Below are positions 7,747-18,525 of a DNA stretch of 64,000 nucleotides, one piece after another. The stretch spans positions 992,001 through 1,056,000 of the forward strand of contig CAVZQT010000003.1 of the NCBI GenBank assembly GCA_963777435.1. The letters run 5' to 3'. Every line of letters starts with the position of its first letter. Position 1 is the stretch's first letter. A program made the translations under genes and the position numbers. Source of the DNA: AP-15 sp963777435. GTDB lineage: Bacteria > Pseudomonadota > Alphaproteobacteria > ATCC43930 > CGMCC-115725. Below the pieces are notes generated by a model. That model ran no database searches, was not told where the DNA came from, and saw only the letters and a program-made list of their open reading frames with translations.

Positions 7747-10700
7747 ACGCGATGACGATGCCCAGCGCGCCGGCGCCAGTAATGCCAGCGCCGGCGATTC
7801 CACCCGCGGTGATCCCGGCGGCGGCGGCCGAGATCTACTTTTGCGCCAACCGCAACCGCCGCACACAGGTGCTCGCTGCCGCGCCGCTCAATGGCATCGA
7901 TTACCTCGAAGTGGCGAGCGCCGTCGACCAAACCCTGCTGCTGCTCGCGTTCCTGCGTGACCCCTCGCCGCTGGCGCTCGTCCCCGCGCAAATCGTCATT
8001 TCCGGCGGCGAAAGTATCACCGGCATCCGGGTTTTGTCGGTGACGCCGGCGACGGACCGGCCGAACGCGCTCGCGGTCACGGTCGATGCGGCCGGCGACT
8101 TCTCGACCTATGCGCTGAGCCTGCGCGCCGACGACAACACTGCCGAACCGCCAAACGGTGTCGATCCGGCGCTGTCGCAAGTTGCGTTCTCGTTCAAGGC
8201 GGGGTGTCCAGTCAGCGCGGACTGCCTGCCGGTCCAGTGCTGTCCTGCACCGGCCGTCGACCAACCCGACATCAATTATCTCGCAAAGGACTATCCCGGC
8301 TTCCTCCAGGTGATGCTCGACCGCATGGCGGTGCTCACCCCGGGCTGGACCGAACGCCACGCCGCCGATTTTGGGGTGACGCTGGTCGAGGTCATGGCCT
8401 ACCTCGCCGACCATCTCAGCTACCGGCAGGACGCGGTGGCGACGGAGGCTTATCTTGGCACCGCCCGCAGCCGCATCTCGCTGCGTCGCCATGCCAAGCT
8501 CGTCGATTACCAGGTCGACGAAGGCGAGAACGCCAAGGTCTGGCTCTACCTCGCCGCCTCCGGGGAAGGTGTCGTCCTGCCGCTCGGGACGCTGGTGCTG
8601 CCGCGGGTTCCCGGCGTCACCGCGCGGATCGATCCAAACAGCGCGACCGCTCAGACGATGCTGACCCAGGCCGGGGCGGTGTTCGCGAGCTTGAGCGAGG
8701 CGCAGCTGAGCCAATCGCTCAACCAGATCTCGTTTTATACCTGGAGCGACACGGTCTGCTGCCTGCCCGTGGGTGCCACCACGACGACGCTGTCGGGGCA
8801 CTTCGACCAGCTCCAGGTCGGCGCCGTCCTGCTGTTCGAGGAAACCAAAGGACCTTCGACCGGCGCGCCGGAGGATGCCAATCCCCGCAATCGCTGGGTC
8901 GTGCGCCTGACCGGTGTCACGTGCAAGGACCGGTTCGGCAATATGCTGACGGATCCCGCCAACAGCGATCGCGCTACCGACACCGTCACCCTGATCGCCA
9001 GCCACATCGACCTCGATACGACTTACTCCGGGCTTGCGCCGTTGCCGACACAGGCGACGGACTTCGCCACCGCGCCGGAGCGCTTTACCTGGCTGGTATT
9101 GTCGGACGGCCGCGAGCGCCGGCTGTACGGTGTTCAGGCCGCGGCCGACCGCGCGCCGCTGCGCTACACGCTTTCGGCCAAGGCGACCGGGCTGCGGCTC
9201 GACCGGGATGACTATCTCGCATTCTTTGTCGCGCGCACCCGCGCAACGACCGCGTTTATCGACAGCGAGCCGCTCGTTATCGCGCCGCAGCCGCTGACCG
9301 ACTGGGCGGGCGCGCCGCCCAACCTCGGACCGGGAATGCTTCGTCCGGTTGCCGGCTCCGCCGAGACGGTGGCCGGCGGCGCAATGCTGGCAGCGGGACA
9401 AACCGTTGCTATCAGCGGCAATCGCGCGCGGCTGCAACGCTCCGCTACCGGGTCGGCAACCCTGATCGGCCCGGACGGCGTGACCGCCATCCCCTACGTT
9501 GCGGGCGATGTGGTGCTGGCCGATGCCTATCCGCCGGCCACCCTAGCATCGGGCGCCACCGTCTGGGCAGTGCTGACGACGCAAGGCATCGCCGCCGCGC
9601 CTCGACGCAGTCATCCTGATGCCGGCCGACACCAAGGCCGACCCGGTGGTGACCGAGGCGGCAGTGCTGGACACCGTCCGCCCGGCGAATTTCGGACAGA
9701 CGGCGGTGACCTTCGTCAACCCGCTGGCGCGCATCTACGATCGTGTAACAGTCACGATAAACGCCAATGTGGTGGCTGCGACCCACGGCGAAACGGTGCA
9801 GGAAGTTCTCGGCAGCGCCGACGCGTCGCAGCCCAGTCAGAGCTTTGCGTTAAAGCAATCGCCACTGACCTATCTCAACGCCCCAAGCGGTCAGGGGGCG
9901 GTCTCGACCTTGCAGGTCTGGGTGAACGATCTGCGCTGGTACGAGCAGCCGAGCCTGTTCGACGCCGCGCCGAGCGCTCGGGCATTCACCTCCCGCCAGC
10001 AGGACAATGGCGCGGTTTACGGTTCAGTTTGGCGACGGCACGCACGGCGCGCGGCCGCCGACCGGGCAGACGAATGTGCGCACCCTCTATCGCAAGGGCC
10101 TCGGCCGATCGGGGAACGCTTCGGCGGGTACAATCAACCAGGCGATCGACCGGCCGCCCGGTCTGAAATCGGTGACGAACCCGGCGGATGCGACCGGCGG
10201 CGCCGAACGTGACTTCGCCCGCCGATGCGCGCACCAGTGCACCGCTGCACGTGCTGACGCTCGAACGCGTCGTCTCGCTGCAGGATTACCAGGACTATTC
10301 CACTGCTTTCGCCGGCATCGCTCGGGCGCTGGCGACGGGGACATGGTCGGGTCGCATCCGCGGCGTGGTCGTGACCGTCGCCGGCGCCGGCGGTGCGGTG
10401 CTCGATCCGAATGGCGAAACCATCACCAATCTGTTCGCGGCATTGCGCGGTTCCGGCAACCCTTATGTGCCGGTCACGCTGCTGCCCCATCGCCAGCAGG
10501 TGTTCGCGGTTGCCGGCCTCGTGGGCGTCGATACCGTCAACTACGATCCCAAGCTCGTGCTGGCCGCGGTGCGCACGGCGCTGCTCGACGATTTCGGCTT
10601 TGCGGGGCGCGCGCTTGGCCAAGGCGTGGCGCAGAGCGAGGTGGTCGCAACTATTCAGTCGGTGGCCGGCGTCCAGGGGGCGAAGCTTACCGGGTTCGCG

Positions 10701-10844
10701 TTGGCGGGCGCCGTCCCCGGGGCCACACCGCCCGATTTCATCCCGGCGGCCGCACCGCAGACCGGGACGCACGGCACGGTGTCGGGCGCGCAGATATTGC
10801 TGATCGACCCGCTATCGCTCGCCGATGTGGTGCAATGGCCATGA
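7743..10844 (+). CDS. Baseplate wedge protein, gpJ/gp6-like, with three frameshifts
   Basis: The gene codes for about 1030 residues once frames are joined. The first 620 codons are in one frame, including DINYLAKDYPGFLQVMLDR, VTLVEVMAYLADHLSYRQD and LGTARSRISLRRHAKLVDY, the usual baseplate-J motifs of eCIS. The frame changes near 9600 (continuing LMPADTKADPVVTEAAVLD), near 10007 (continuing FTVQFGDGTHGARPPTGQ) and near 10200 (continuing LTLERVVSLQDYQDYSTAF), and ends MLLIDP-like with ILLIDPLSLADVVQWP at the TGA 10842-10844. The protein builds the hexagonal baseplate rim. No internal loss is evident. The next gene overlaps at ATGA 10841 or starts at 10835. Confidence 0.85.
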
Positions 10845-13133
10845 CCCTCGAAGCCGACCAGATTTACGCTCTGCTGCCGGCGATCCACCGCACGCGCGAT
10901 GCGGCGGCGGGCGGGCCACTGCAGGCGCTGATCGGTGTAATCGCCGAACAGGTTGGCGTAATCGAGCAGGATCTAGCCAACTTATACGCCGACCAGTTCA
11001 TCGAGACCTGCGCGCCGTGGGTCGTGCCCTATATCGGCGACCTGATCGACTGGAACGGGGTATTCGAGGGCGTTCCCAACGGCGTTCGGGCTCGGGTGGA
11101 AGTCACGAACACAATGGGTTACCGCCGCCGCAAAGGGACCGTGATCGCGCTCGAACAAGTCGGCCACAACGTCACCGGACGGCCGGTTCACGTGGTCGAG
11201 TATCTCCGCCGCCTCGCCGTAAATCAGAGTTTCCGCCATCTTCGGCCGCGCCACGCGAGCTTTGTCGACATCCGCAGGGCGGCCGCACTGACGCGAATCG
11301 GCGGACCGTTCGACACGCTGAGCCGCACCGTCGATGTGCGCCGGATCGCGCCGCGCGCACGAGCGCCGCAGATGCCCGATAACACGGCGCTCGACATCGC
11401 GCTGCACGGCGAGGGCCGCTTCAATATTCCCGACATCGGCGTGTGGGTTTGGCGCTGCAATGCGTACAGCGTCACCGGACAACCGGCGACACGGGTGGAT
11501 CAGCAGCGCTTTATGTTCAGCCCGCTCGAAAACAACATGCCGCTGTTCAACGCCCCGCCGCTGCGTGCATCGTTTCAAAGCCTGACAACCCGCGCCGACG
11601 TGCCGCAGCCGATTGGCCGGCGCGAATTCCACGAAGATCCAGCCGCCTTCTATGGCCCGTCGAACGGTCTCACCATCCATGTGAACGGCGCCGGCGGCAA
11701 CCCGCTCGGGCTTGAGGAGATCTGCGTCTGCGATCTGTCGGATTTCGCGGGAGGCTGGGGCCCCGGCGCCGGCGGGAAAGGTCGCGATCGATCGAGTCCT
11801 GGGTCACATCGTCTTCGCCGACGAACTTCCGGCGCCTGACATGGTGACGCTCGACTATAATTACGGCTTTCCCGCCGATCTCGGCGGTGGGCCTTACGAT
11901 CGCAGCCAAACCCTGGCGCTCGACCGGTCTCTGATCACCTGGAGCCAGTTGGTCGGCGCCGGCGCGACCGATCTTTTCGGCGTTCCGGTAACACTTGAAG
12001 TCGCGGTCGCCGAGTTCAATCTGCAGCCGCCGGGCACGGTCGGGGTGATCGTTTTGGCGGATTTCACAGTCGCCGACATCGACCTCACCGACGGTGCCGC
12101 GATCATCGTGCAACCCGGGAGCACGCTGTGGATCGTTGCCGCCCAGGTGCTGCAAGACGGCACATGGACCCCGTCGCGGGCGCGCGCGACGTTGCGCGGC
12201 GATATCGAGGTCAGCGGTGCCGATGCGCTGGCGGGGGCTACACCCGGACAGGCTTTCTTTAACGGTCTCCTAATCGCGGGCGCGATCAAGGCGCATTGCG
12301 GCGTCCTCGCGGTGACTCTGCAGGACTGCACGCTGATACCGGGACACCGTCTGACGCGCGACGGTTTGCCGGCAGACCCGGGCGCGCCCTCGGTTGTCGT
12401 GGAATCGCCAGGCAGCACGCTGATGCTCGATCGCTGCATCGCCGGCCCGCTGCTGGTCCACGCCGCCGCCTCGGCGCGCATCACCAACAGCTTTGTCGAC
12501 GCCACCGCACGTTGGCGCGTCGCCTACGCGGGACCCGACGCCATCGGCGAGGGCGGCAGCCTGCACCTCGAGGACAGCACGATTATCGGCAAGTTGCGCA
12601 CGCACCTGCTGTCGCTCGCTTCGAACACGATCTTCCTCGCGGCACTGCCGTTGCACGACCCGTGGCCGGCGGCGATATGGTGCACCCGGCGGCAGTCGGG
12701 CTGCGTGCGCTTCTGTTTTGTTCCGACCGTAGCAATTACACCCGGCCAGTACCGCTGCTTGCCGGGAACCGATCCGGCGCTGCAGGACGCGCTGACCCCG
12801 CAATTCGTCAGCCTGCGCTATGGCAACCCGTTCTACGGATTGCTTGGCGGGGATTGTCCGGTTGCGGTCTGGCAGGGCGCCGATGACGAGAGCCAGATCG
12901 GCGCCTACCACTTGCTGTTCGAAACGCAGGGCATCGGCAATCTGCGCAGCCGCGTGCAGGAGTACCTGCCGTTTGTGTTGGAGGCGGGCATTTTCCTGGT
13001 GCCGTCGCGCGAGGAAGCGGCTCCGGCCGAACTGCTTTTTTCTTATGGCGATCAGCGTGGCCGGCTGCGCGCGGCCCCTGCCGAGCCGGCGGGCGCTCTG
13101 CTGGGAATTTCGATCGGAGCGGCGCTGATATGA
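10835..13133 (+). CDS. Tail protein I-like baseplate protein with β-helix C-terminus, one frameshift
   Basis: The N-terminal 150 residues (MAMTLEADQIYALLPAIHR, YADQFIETCAPWVVPYIGD, YRRRKGTVIALEQVGHNVTG) match the P2 gpI-like wedge protein of eCIS clusters. A frameshift near 11775 separates DLSDFAGGWGPGA from GKVAIDRVLGHIVFADELP; joined, the protein has about 766 residues. The C-terminal half has short repeating strands (HCGVLAVTLQDCTLIPGHR, VVVESPGSTLMLDRCIAGP) that suggest a right-handed β-helix, ending near 13133. In contractile tails gpI connects wedge and fibres. The ATG at 10835 or at 10841 could be used; both overlap the previous gene. Confidence 0.8.
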
Positions 13134-13160
13134 CGACGCCATCCCGCAGGGAGAGCCGCG

Positions 13161-15769
13161 ATGAGAGGTGATTTCAGCCGCGATCGCTTCGACCCTGCGA
13201 AGGATTATTCTGCAGTGCTCGAGCAGCAGGGACGAGTCCAGCTCGACGCCGACGCAAACGAGCAGCGCGCGATCGACGCGCATCGTCTCGTTACCGAGAC
13301 GATCGACATCATCGGCGCCAGCGGTGCGCCGAACACCGCGCCCGGTTTTGCGATCTCGCTGCGTTCCGATAACGCTTCGCTGCTGATCGGGCCCGGCCGC
13401 TATTACGTCAACGGCCTGCTCTGTGAAGCCGCAGTACAGACCGACTATACCGGGCAGAGTTTTCTGATCGGGGCGCAGCTCGGCATCGATGCAATGCTCG
13501 CCGATCTGCGCGCCGGACGAGCGAGCGCGATACAGGTATGGCTCGAGGCGTGGCAGCGGATGGTCACGCCGATCGACGATCCTTGCATCAAGGATCCGGC
13601 GCTCGGCGAGGCTGACACGACCGTGCAGGTTCAGACCGTATGGCGGGTGGTGGCGGAGGAAGTGGCGCCGGTCACCAAGGGACAGAGCGCGGTGGCGCAG
13701 GCCGTTCAGGCTCTGAGCCGGTCGATATCAGTTTATCAACAGGCCACCCGGTCGACGGCGCTCGAGGCGGTCGCGGCCCAGGCCGAGGCGCTCGCGTCGC
13801 AGGTCGCTTTGGGCAACGTCAGCGACGCACACATCGCGTCCTCGCTTTCGGCCCTGCACGCGGCAGCATCATCCGGGCTATCGCGGCTGACCCACTTGCC
13901 GGCCGATTCGGGCTCGATCCTGTCGCAGTCGATCGATGCCATCGCAACGCTCGGCGGGATCTACCGGCTTGAGAATTGCTGCGCCGCGATGCGGCGGGCG
14001 CCGCTGAAGCTGCCGCCCGGCAAGATAACGGCGAGCACCGGCGACATCTCAGCCCAAGGGCCATGCCTGCCATCGCCGCAGGCCGCCTATCGCCGCCTCG
14101 AAAACCAGCTCTACCGGATTGAGGTGCATCAAGGCGGCGCACGCAGTCAGGCGACATTCAAATGGTCGCGCGACAACGGATCGGTGCTCACTCGCATCAC
14201 CAATGTCGCGGCCAGGTACTCACGGTGGACAGTCTCGGTCCTGACGCCAATCTCGGCTTCGCGCCGCTGCAATGGGTCGAGATCTCGGACGACAGCGACG
14301 AGTTCGGCCCGAGCCCGAACCAGCCCGGCCAATTGCGTCAAATCCAAAGCGTCGATTACGAGCATAACAGGATCAGGCTGACCGAAACCCCGCCCGCGGT
14401 AGATGCTCTAAACGGCCATGCCAAGCTACGCCGGTGGGACCACAATGACGCCAACGCCACCGATTCCGGCGTGCCGATCGCGTCCCCAGACTGGCACAGT
14501 CTGGAGAACGGCATCCAGGTCCAGTTTTCCGACGCAGCGCCGTTCCGGCCCGGCGACCATTGGCTGGTGGTGGCGCGCACCGCGACGGGCGAGATCGAAT
14601 AGCCGCCTTGTGGCGGCGACGGGGCGAATTTCCAGCCGGCGCTCAACACCACGATCTATCGCGCGCCGCTCGCCTGCATTGACTGGGCACCCCAGGGCGC
14701 CGGGCTCGTCGCTCACGATTGCCGCGATTTCTTCTATCCGCTGACCGCGCTGACACCGCCGCCGAGCCAACCGGCGCTGCATGTTACCGCGTTCGACTGG
14801 GCTAATGACGACGTGCAGACCTTGGATCGGCTGTTTGCGCAAGGCCTCAACCTGACGCTCGACGGCGCGCCCATCGGCGGCCTCGATCCCGCCCGGTTTG
14901 TCGTCACCCTGGAGTATCCGCTGTCGATCGACCAATTCGGCGAGGCCGCGGCTGCGTTCGCGACGCGTGTCACACCGGGATTGCTGCGCACCGGGCTGAT
15001 TATCGACGGCGCGGTGTCGGTGAACGGGACCGCGATCAGCTGGGCCCTGTCGCGGAGCCTGTATTTCTATTTGGCGCAGGCATTCGAATCGCTCGACGGG
15101 TTCGCCGACCAGCAGCAATACGCCCGCGCCCGAATGCTGCTGGAGGGCCGGACCATTTGGGGCGCCGCTGGCGCCGGCGGCACGCCCTATCTGGACGGCC
15201 AGTGCCTCGGTGTTGGTGCAACCCGTTCCGACGGCAAGACGCCGCGGACCGACCTCGCATTGCCCTCGGGTGCGGCGGCGCTGGCGAGCGATTTCAACAG
15301 CTGGTTTTACTTGGCGCCGGTGCCGCGGATCGCGTCGTTCGCGGCCAATCCCCCCGCCGTTGCCTGGGTCCCGATTCCCGGCGCGCTCCTCTCCCTGCGC
15401 TTGGTCGACGCGACCAACCAGAACGTGGCGGTGACCCCGGTGTTGAACCTGGCGCTGAATTATACCGCGATCGCCGACACCCAGGTCGCGATCAGCGTCA
15501 GCGGCGGCACGCCCGGCATTGTCAGCATCGAGAGTCCGGTGACTATCCCGGGCGGGTCGACCGCACCTCAGCCAATTCCGATCACTGTCGGCAACCCGGG
15601 GGCGGTAACCCAAACCTACACACTGACCGCTGCCGTCGTGCTGGCGAGCGGGACGCAGTTCCCGATGCAAACCACCTTTACGGTGACCGGACATGCTCGG
15701 ATCGTGCGGTCGCCGATCTTGACGGGGTCGGCTTCTCCCTTCACACCGCCGGCGGCAACGAGCGGCTGA
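13161..15769 (+). CDS. DUF6519 fibre-like protein, one frameshift and one in-frame TAG
   Basis: It starts at ATG 13161 after a GGGAGAG site with MRGDFSRDRFDPAKDYSAVL and QQGRVQLDADANEQRAID, the DUF6519 signature of large eCIS proteins thought to contact the target. The frame shifts near 14210 (continuing LTVDSLGPDANLGFAPLQW). At 14600-14602 a TAG interrupts GEIE-stop-PPCGGDG where relatives have a Trp (TGG). The same frame then continues to 15769 with no further break. The C-terminal 100 residues read like an Ig-type β-sandwich (LNLALNYTAIADTQVAISV, SPVTIPGGSTAPQPIPITV). Full length would be about 869 residues. Without TAG read-through only the first half is made. Confidence 0.75.
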
Positions 15770-15782
15770 TCGGCTTGGCGTG

Positions 15783-16697
15783 ATGGCACAAAGTAGCCCG
15801 CTGCGGGCGGTGTGGTCGTTCTGGTCGGCGCCGTATCTCGCGCATTATCGCCAGGCTTGGGCGCGCCCCCTCGATCACTTGCTGTCCTGGGTGATTTCAG
15901 CGCAGACTGCAATGCGCCACTACCCAGACAGCATGCTGGTGACCGACAGCCCCGGTCGGAAGCTGCTGGTGGACCGGCTCGGGCTCCCGTTCGCCGAGGT
16001 GTCTACCGAGCTCGACCGGCTAGCCGGCCACGACCCCGATTGGTGGATGCTGGGCAAGCTGGTTGCCTACAGCCAGCAGACCGCGCCGTTCGTGCATATC
16101 GACAGCGACGTGTTCCTATGGAAAAGGCTCCCGGCCCACATCGCGGCATCACCGGTCCTGTCGCAAAACCCGGAGGGGCCGATGACGGGCGGCTATCGGC
16201 CCGACGAGATCGAGACCGCGATGCGCGAGGCCGGGGGAGTTCTGCCAGCTGAGTGGCAATGGGCGCGCTCGCTTGGGCCGCCGCTGCCGGCCGAGAATTG
16301 CGGGATTGTCGGCGGCCGGGATGTCGCGTTCCTGCGCCATTACGCGCACAATGCGCTCGCCATCGTCGAGAGGCCGGAGAACCGCGCGGCTTGGCAGAGG
16401 CTCAACAGCAAGCGGCCCTACACCTATGTGGTCGAGCAATTCCTGCTTTCGGCCTGCGTCGGATATCACGCCGCACGGCCGGATTCGCCGCATAGCGGCG
16501 TTCGCGTCGCGCACCTGTTCCCGTCTTGGACGGAAGCATTTGACGCCAATCACGCGGCGCGCATTGGTTACACCCATCTAATGGGGGGCAAGGGCCACCA
16601 CGCGGCGGGGCAGCGCCTCGCCGACCGCGTGCGGCGCGACTGGCCGGATTATTACAGGCGCTGCGAGCGTTACGCCGATGTCAACCCGGCTCTCTGA
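15783..16697 (+). CDS. DUF6734 family glycosyltransferase-like protein
   Basis: A 304-residue intact protein. AVWSFWSAPYLAHYRQAW at the N-terminus and FVHIDSDVFLWKRLP in the middle match the DUF6734 family. DSD resembles the metal-binding DxD motif of nucleotide-sugar transferases, and ENCGIVGGRDVAFLRHYA fits an acceptor-site region of such folds. It begins 13 bp after the DUF6519 gene on the same strand, so it is probably the last gene of the injection-system operon. It may glycosylate a particle component or a cargo; that is inference, since no member of the family has a role known to me. The ATG at 15783 is used; a GTG three bases upstream is also possible. Confidence 0.72.
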   Translation: MAQSSPLRAVWSFWSAPYLAHYRQAWARPLDHLLSWVISAQTAMRHYPDSMLVTDSPGRKLLVDRLGLPFAEVSTELDRLAGHDPDWWMLGKLVAYSQQTAPFVHIDSDVFLWKRLPAHIAASPVLSQNPEGPMTGGYRPDEIETAMREAGGVLPAEWQWARSLGPPLPAENCGIVGGRDVAFLRHYAHNALAIVERPENRAAWQRLNSKRPYTYVVEQFLLSACVGYHAARPDSPHSGVRVAHLFPSWTEAFDANHAARIGYTHLMGGKGHHAAGQRLADRVRRDWPDYYRRCERYADVNPAL

Positions 16698-17004
16698 CGA
16701 CGCGCAACGATCCCGTTTGCGAGGTGCGGGTTCGCTGCTATGTTGGGGTTGGGTGTGGGCCGCACGCCGCGCCGGCGTCATGGACCGGCCGTGACGCCTT
16801 GGTGTTGCGGCCCACCGCTCGTTGGTTACGGCGCCCTCGAGCCGGGAGTGACGCTGCCGACGGGATTGGCCAATCTCTGCAAGACCGCGGTTGCATCCGC
16901 GCTAGCGATAAAGATTTGCACGACGCGATCTTGATCCACGTCTGCCGGCATTGGGTCGTGGAAGTCGCCGTCAGCATCCGGGTCAATTTGTAAAGACTCC
17001 CCGC
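16698..17004. other. Intergenic stretch between convergent genes
   Basis: About 300 bp between the end of the DUF6734 gene (+) and the end of the DUF4157 gene (-). Short open frames here have no recognisable features and overlap on both strands. No clear hairpin terminator with a T run was found by eye. Confidence 0.5.
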
Positions 17005-18454
17005 CTAATACCCACCTTGGGTGCGCCCGCCGCCAGTAACCGAAGCAGCGCCCTGCAGCGGCTTGCGGACTTCGTCGACCCGTCTTTGCGACAAGTTGAA
17101 ATTGTGCAACCGATCACGACCTCGGGTGCTCGCCTTTCCGGTGATATGGACGCGGACCTGGCCGGTGCGAATAGCTTCTCGTAACCGCGGGTATTGATCC
17201 AAGGCATGCGCCCAACCCAGCAGCGCGGTGATTTCCTGCGACGTGATCGTTGCGGAAGCGTTTGCAAAGTGCACCAGGTAGGAAATGTCTGGTACCGTAG
17301 GAGTTTGCACCGGCGGCAGTGCCGCGGGTGCGTTCTTGACTGTGATATCGGCCGTGAAGGTCACGCCAAGCCCGGGTGAAGCCGGGGTTCTTTGAGACTG
17401 ATCGATCGCCGGAACCCTGGCCAAGTTGAAAGTAATGCCTCCTGTGGGACCCCCCGACACTCCTGCGCCAGTGGTACCCGCGCCCCCGAGTTGCGGCTGA
17501 TAGACTGGAGGGGTGTGGGTGACGCTTGTCGTCGGTGCCGAGATCGGAGCTGTGATTTGAATATACGGATTGGGCGCAAGGTTTTGGCCGTTTTGCAGTA
17601 TTCCCAACACTAGGTCGCTAGGGCCGCCTGTCGAGAGTGGCACCACCAGCGGATCCAGCCGACTGATGCCTGTTGACCCGTGGCATCGCAGCGCCAATAA
17701 AACGCTTGGACGGCTTGGCCATTTACCGAAACCACGATTTCGAAGATCGCGCGATGGCCGAACTGCACCGGCGGAAAGTAGGCGGGCCGGTCCTGCTGGG
17801 TGACCGGAGCGAAATTCTGCGTGGCAGTCGGCGTTTGGCGGGTGTACCATGGATATTCCAGGTTTCATCGGCTTCAAAGGCGTAAGCCGTAGCCTGCACA
17901 ATGGCATCGAGTGGAAGCCTGTTCGGCGGCCCGCCGGTTGCGATGGCCTGGCGCATCAGGGCTACTGGGCCCGATCGCAGCCCCGAGGCGACGCGCTGTT
18001 CCCCGCCGAGAGCGCGGTTTGCCGCCAAATCCGCGTCGTGCTCCTGTCTGTCTGTCGTCTCGTCTGTTTCCGGTCCCGCCGAGGCCATGGCCGAATTCTG
18101 CTGCACCGCGTGGGCCAGTTCATGTGCAAGTAGGTGAAACTGGTCCGGTGAGGTTGGCGGGAACCGTTTCTCGCCGAAAACGAGATGATTGCCAACCGCG
18201 TAGGCAGCCGCGTCCAACTGCGCGGCGGAACTCGCCGCCAGCTGATCGGCGTGCACTCGGATTTTGCTGAAATCATGGCCGAAGCTGGGCTCGTAAGCCG
18301 CTCGTAGCGGCTGACTGAGCGGGCGGCCTTCTTGCGCCAAGACGCGGTGCACCGAAGCTGGGACGGCGAGCCTGTCCGGTCTGTCGAAAGTGGAACCTGC
18401 CGGCCCGCTATGTCGAGCCGCCGGCTTTCGACCGTCATGCGAGAACCCAGTCAT
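17005..18454 (-). CDS. DUF4157 and OmpA-like domain protein, candidate eCIS cargo, two frameshifts
   Basis: Translation starts at ATG 18454, preceded by a GGAGGG site. Residues 40-120 form a DUF4157 domain: SFGHDFSKIRVHADQLA, YAVGNHLVFGEKRFPP and FHLLAHELAHAVQQN, with a metal-peptidase-like HELAH at 111-115. The frame shifts near 17850 to a part reading YFPPVQFGHRAIFEIVV, and again near 17670. The last frame holds a proline/threonine-rich linker and an OmpA-like end (VRVHITGKASTRGRDRLHN, NLSQRRVDEVRKPL) with TAG at 17005. DUF4157 is strongly linked to eCIS loci in established comparative work, and it faces the tail cluster here. The OmpA-like end may bind peptidoglycan. Corrected length is about 480 residues. 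Confidence 0.75.
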
Positions 18455-18525
18455 CCTCACCCTCCACTGCCCCAACTGATGGCCAGCAATCCCCACAACG
18501 CATACTGCTCGAGTTCGGCCAGCTC

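Noticed and set aside
7680..9437. A 585-codon open frame on the minus strand
   Set aside because: It lies opposite the gpJ-like gene, which has clear family motifs. The antisense protein is Arg/Gly/Ala-rich with no recognisable domain, as usual for shadows in GC-rich coding DNA.
1..16697. Prophage or type VI secretion system
   Set aside because: No capsid, portal, terminase, lysis or integrase genes are seen, and no TssB/C-type split sheath, TssJLM or ClpV. DUF4255, the AAA+ ATPase and DUF4157 point to eCIS instead.
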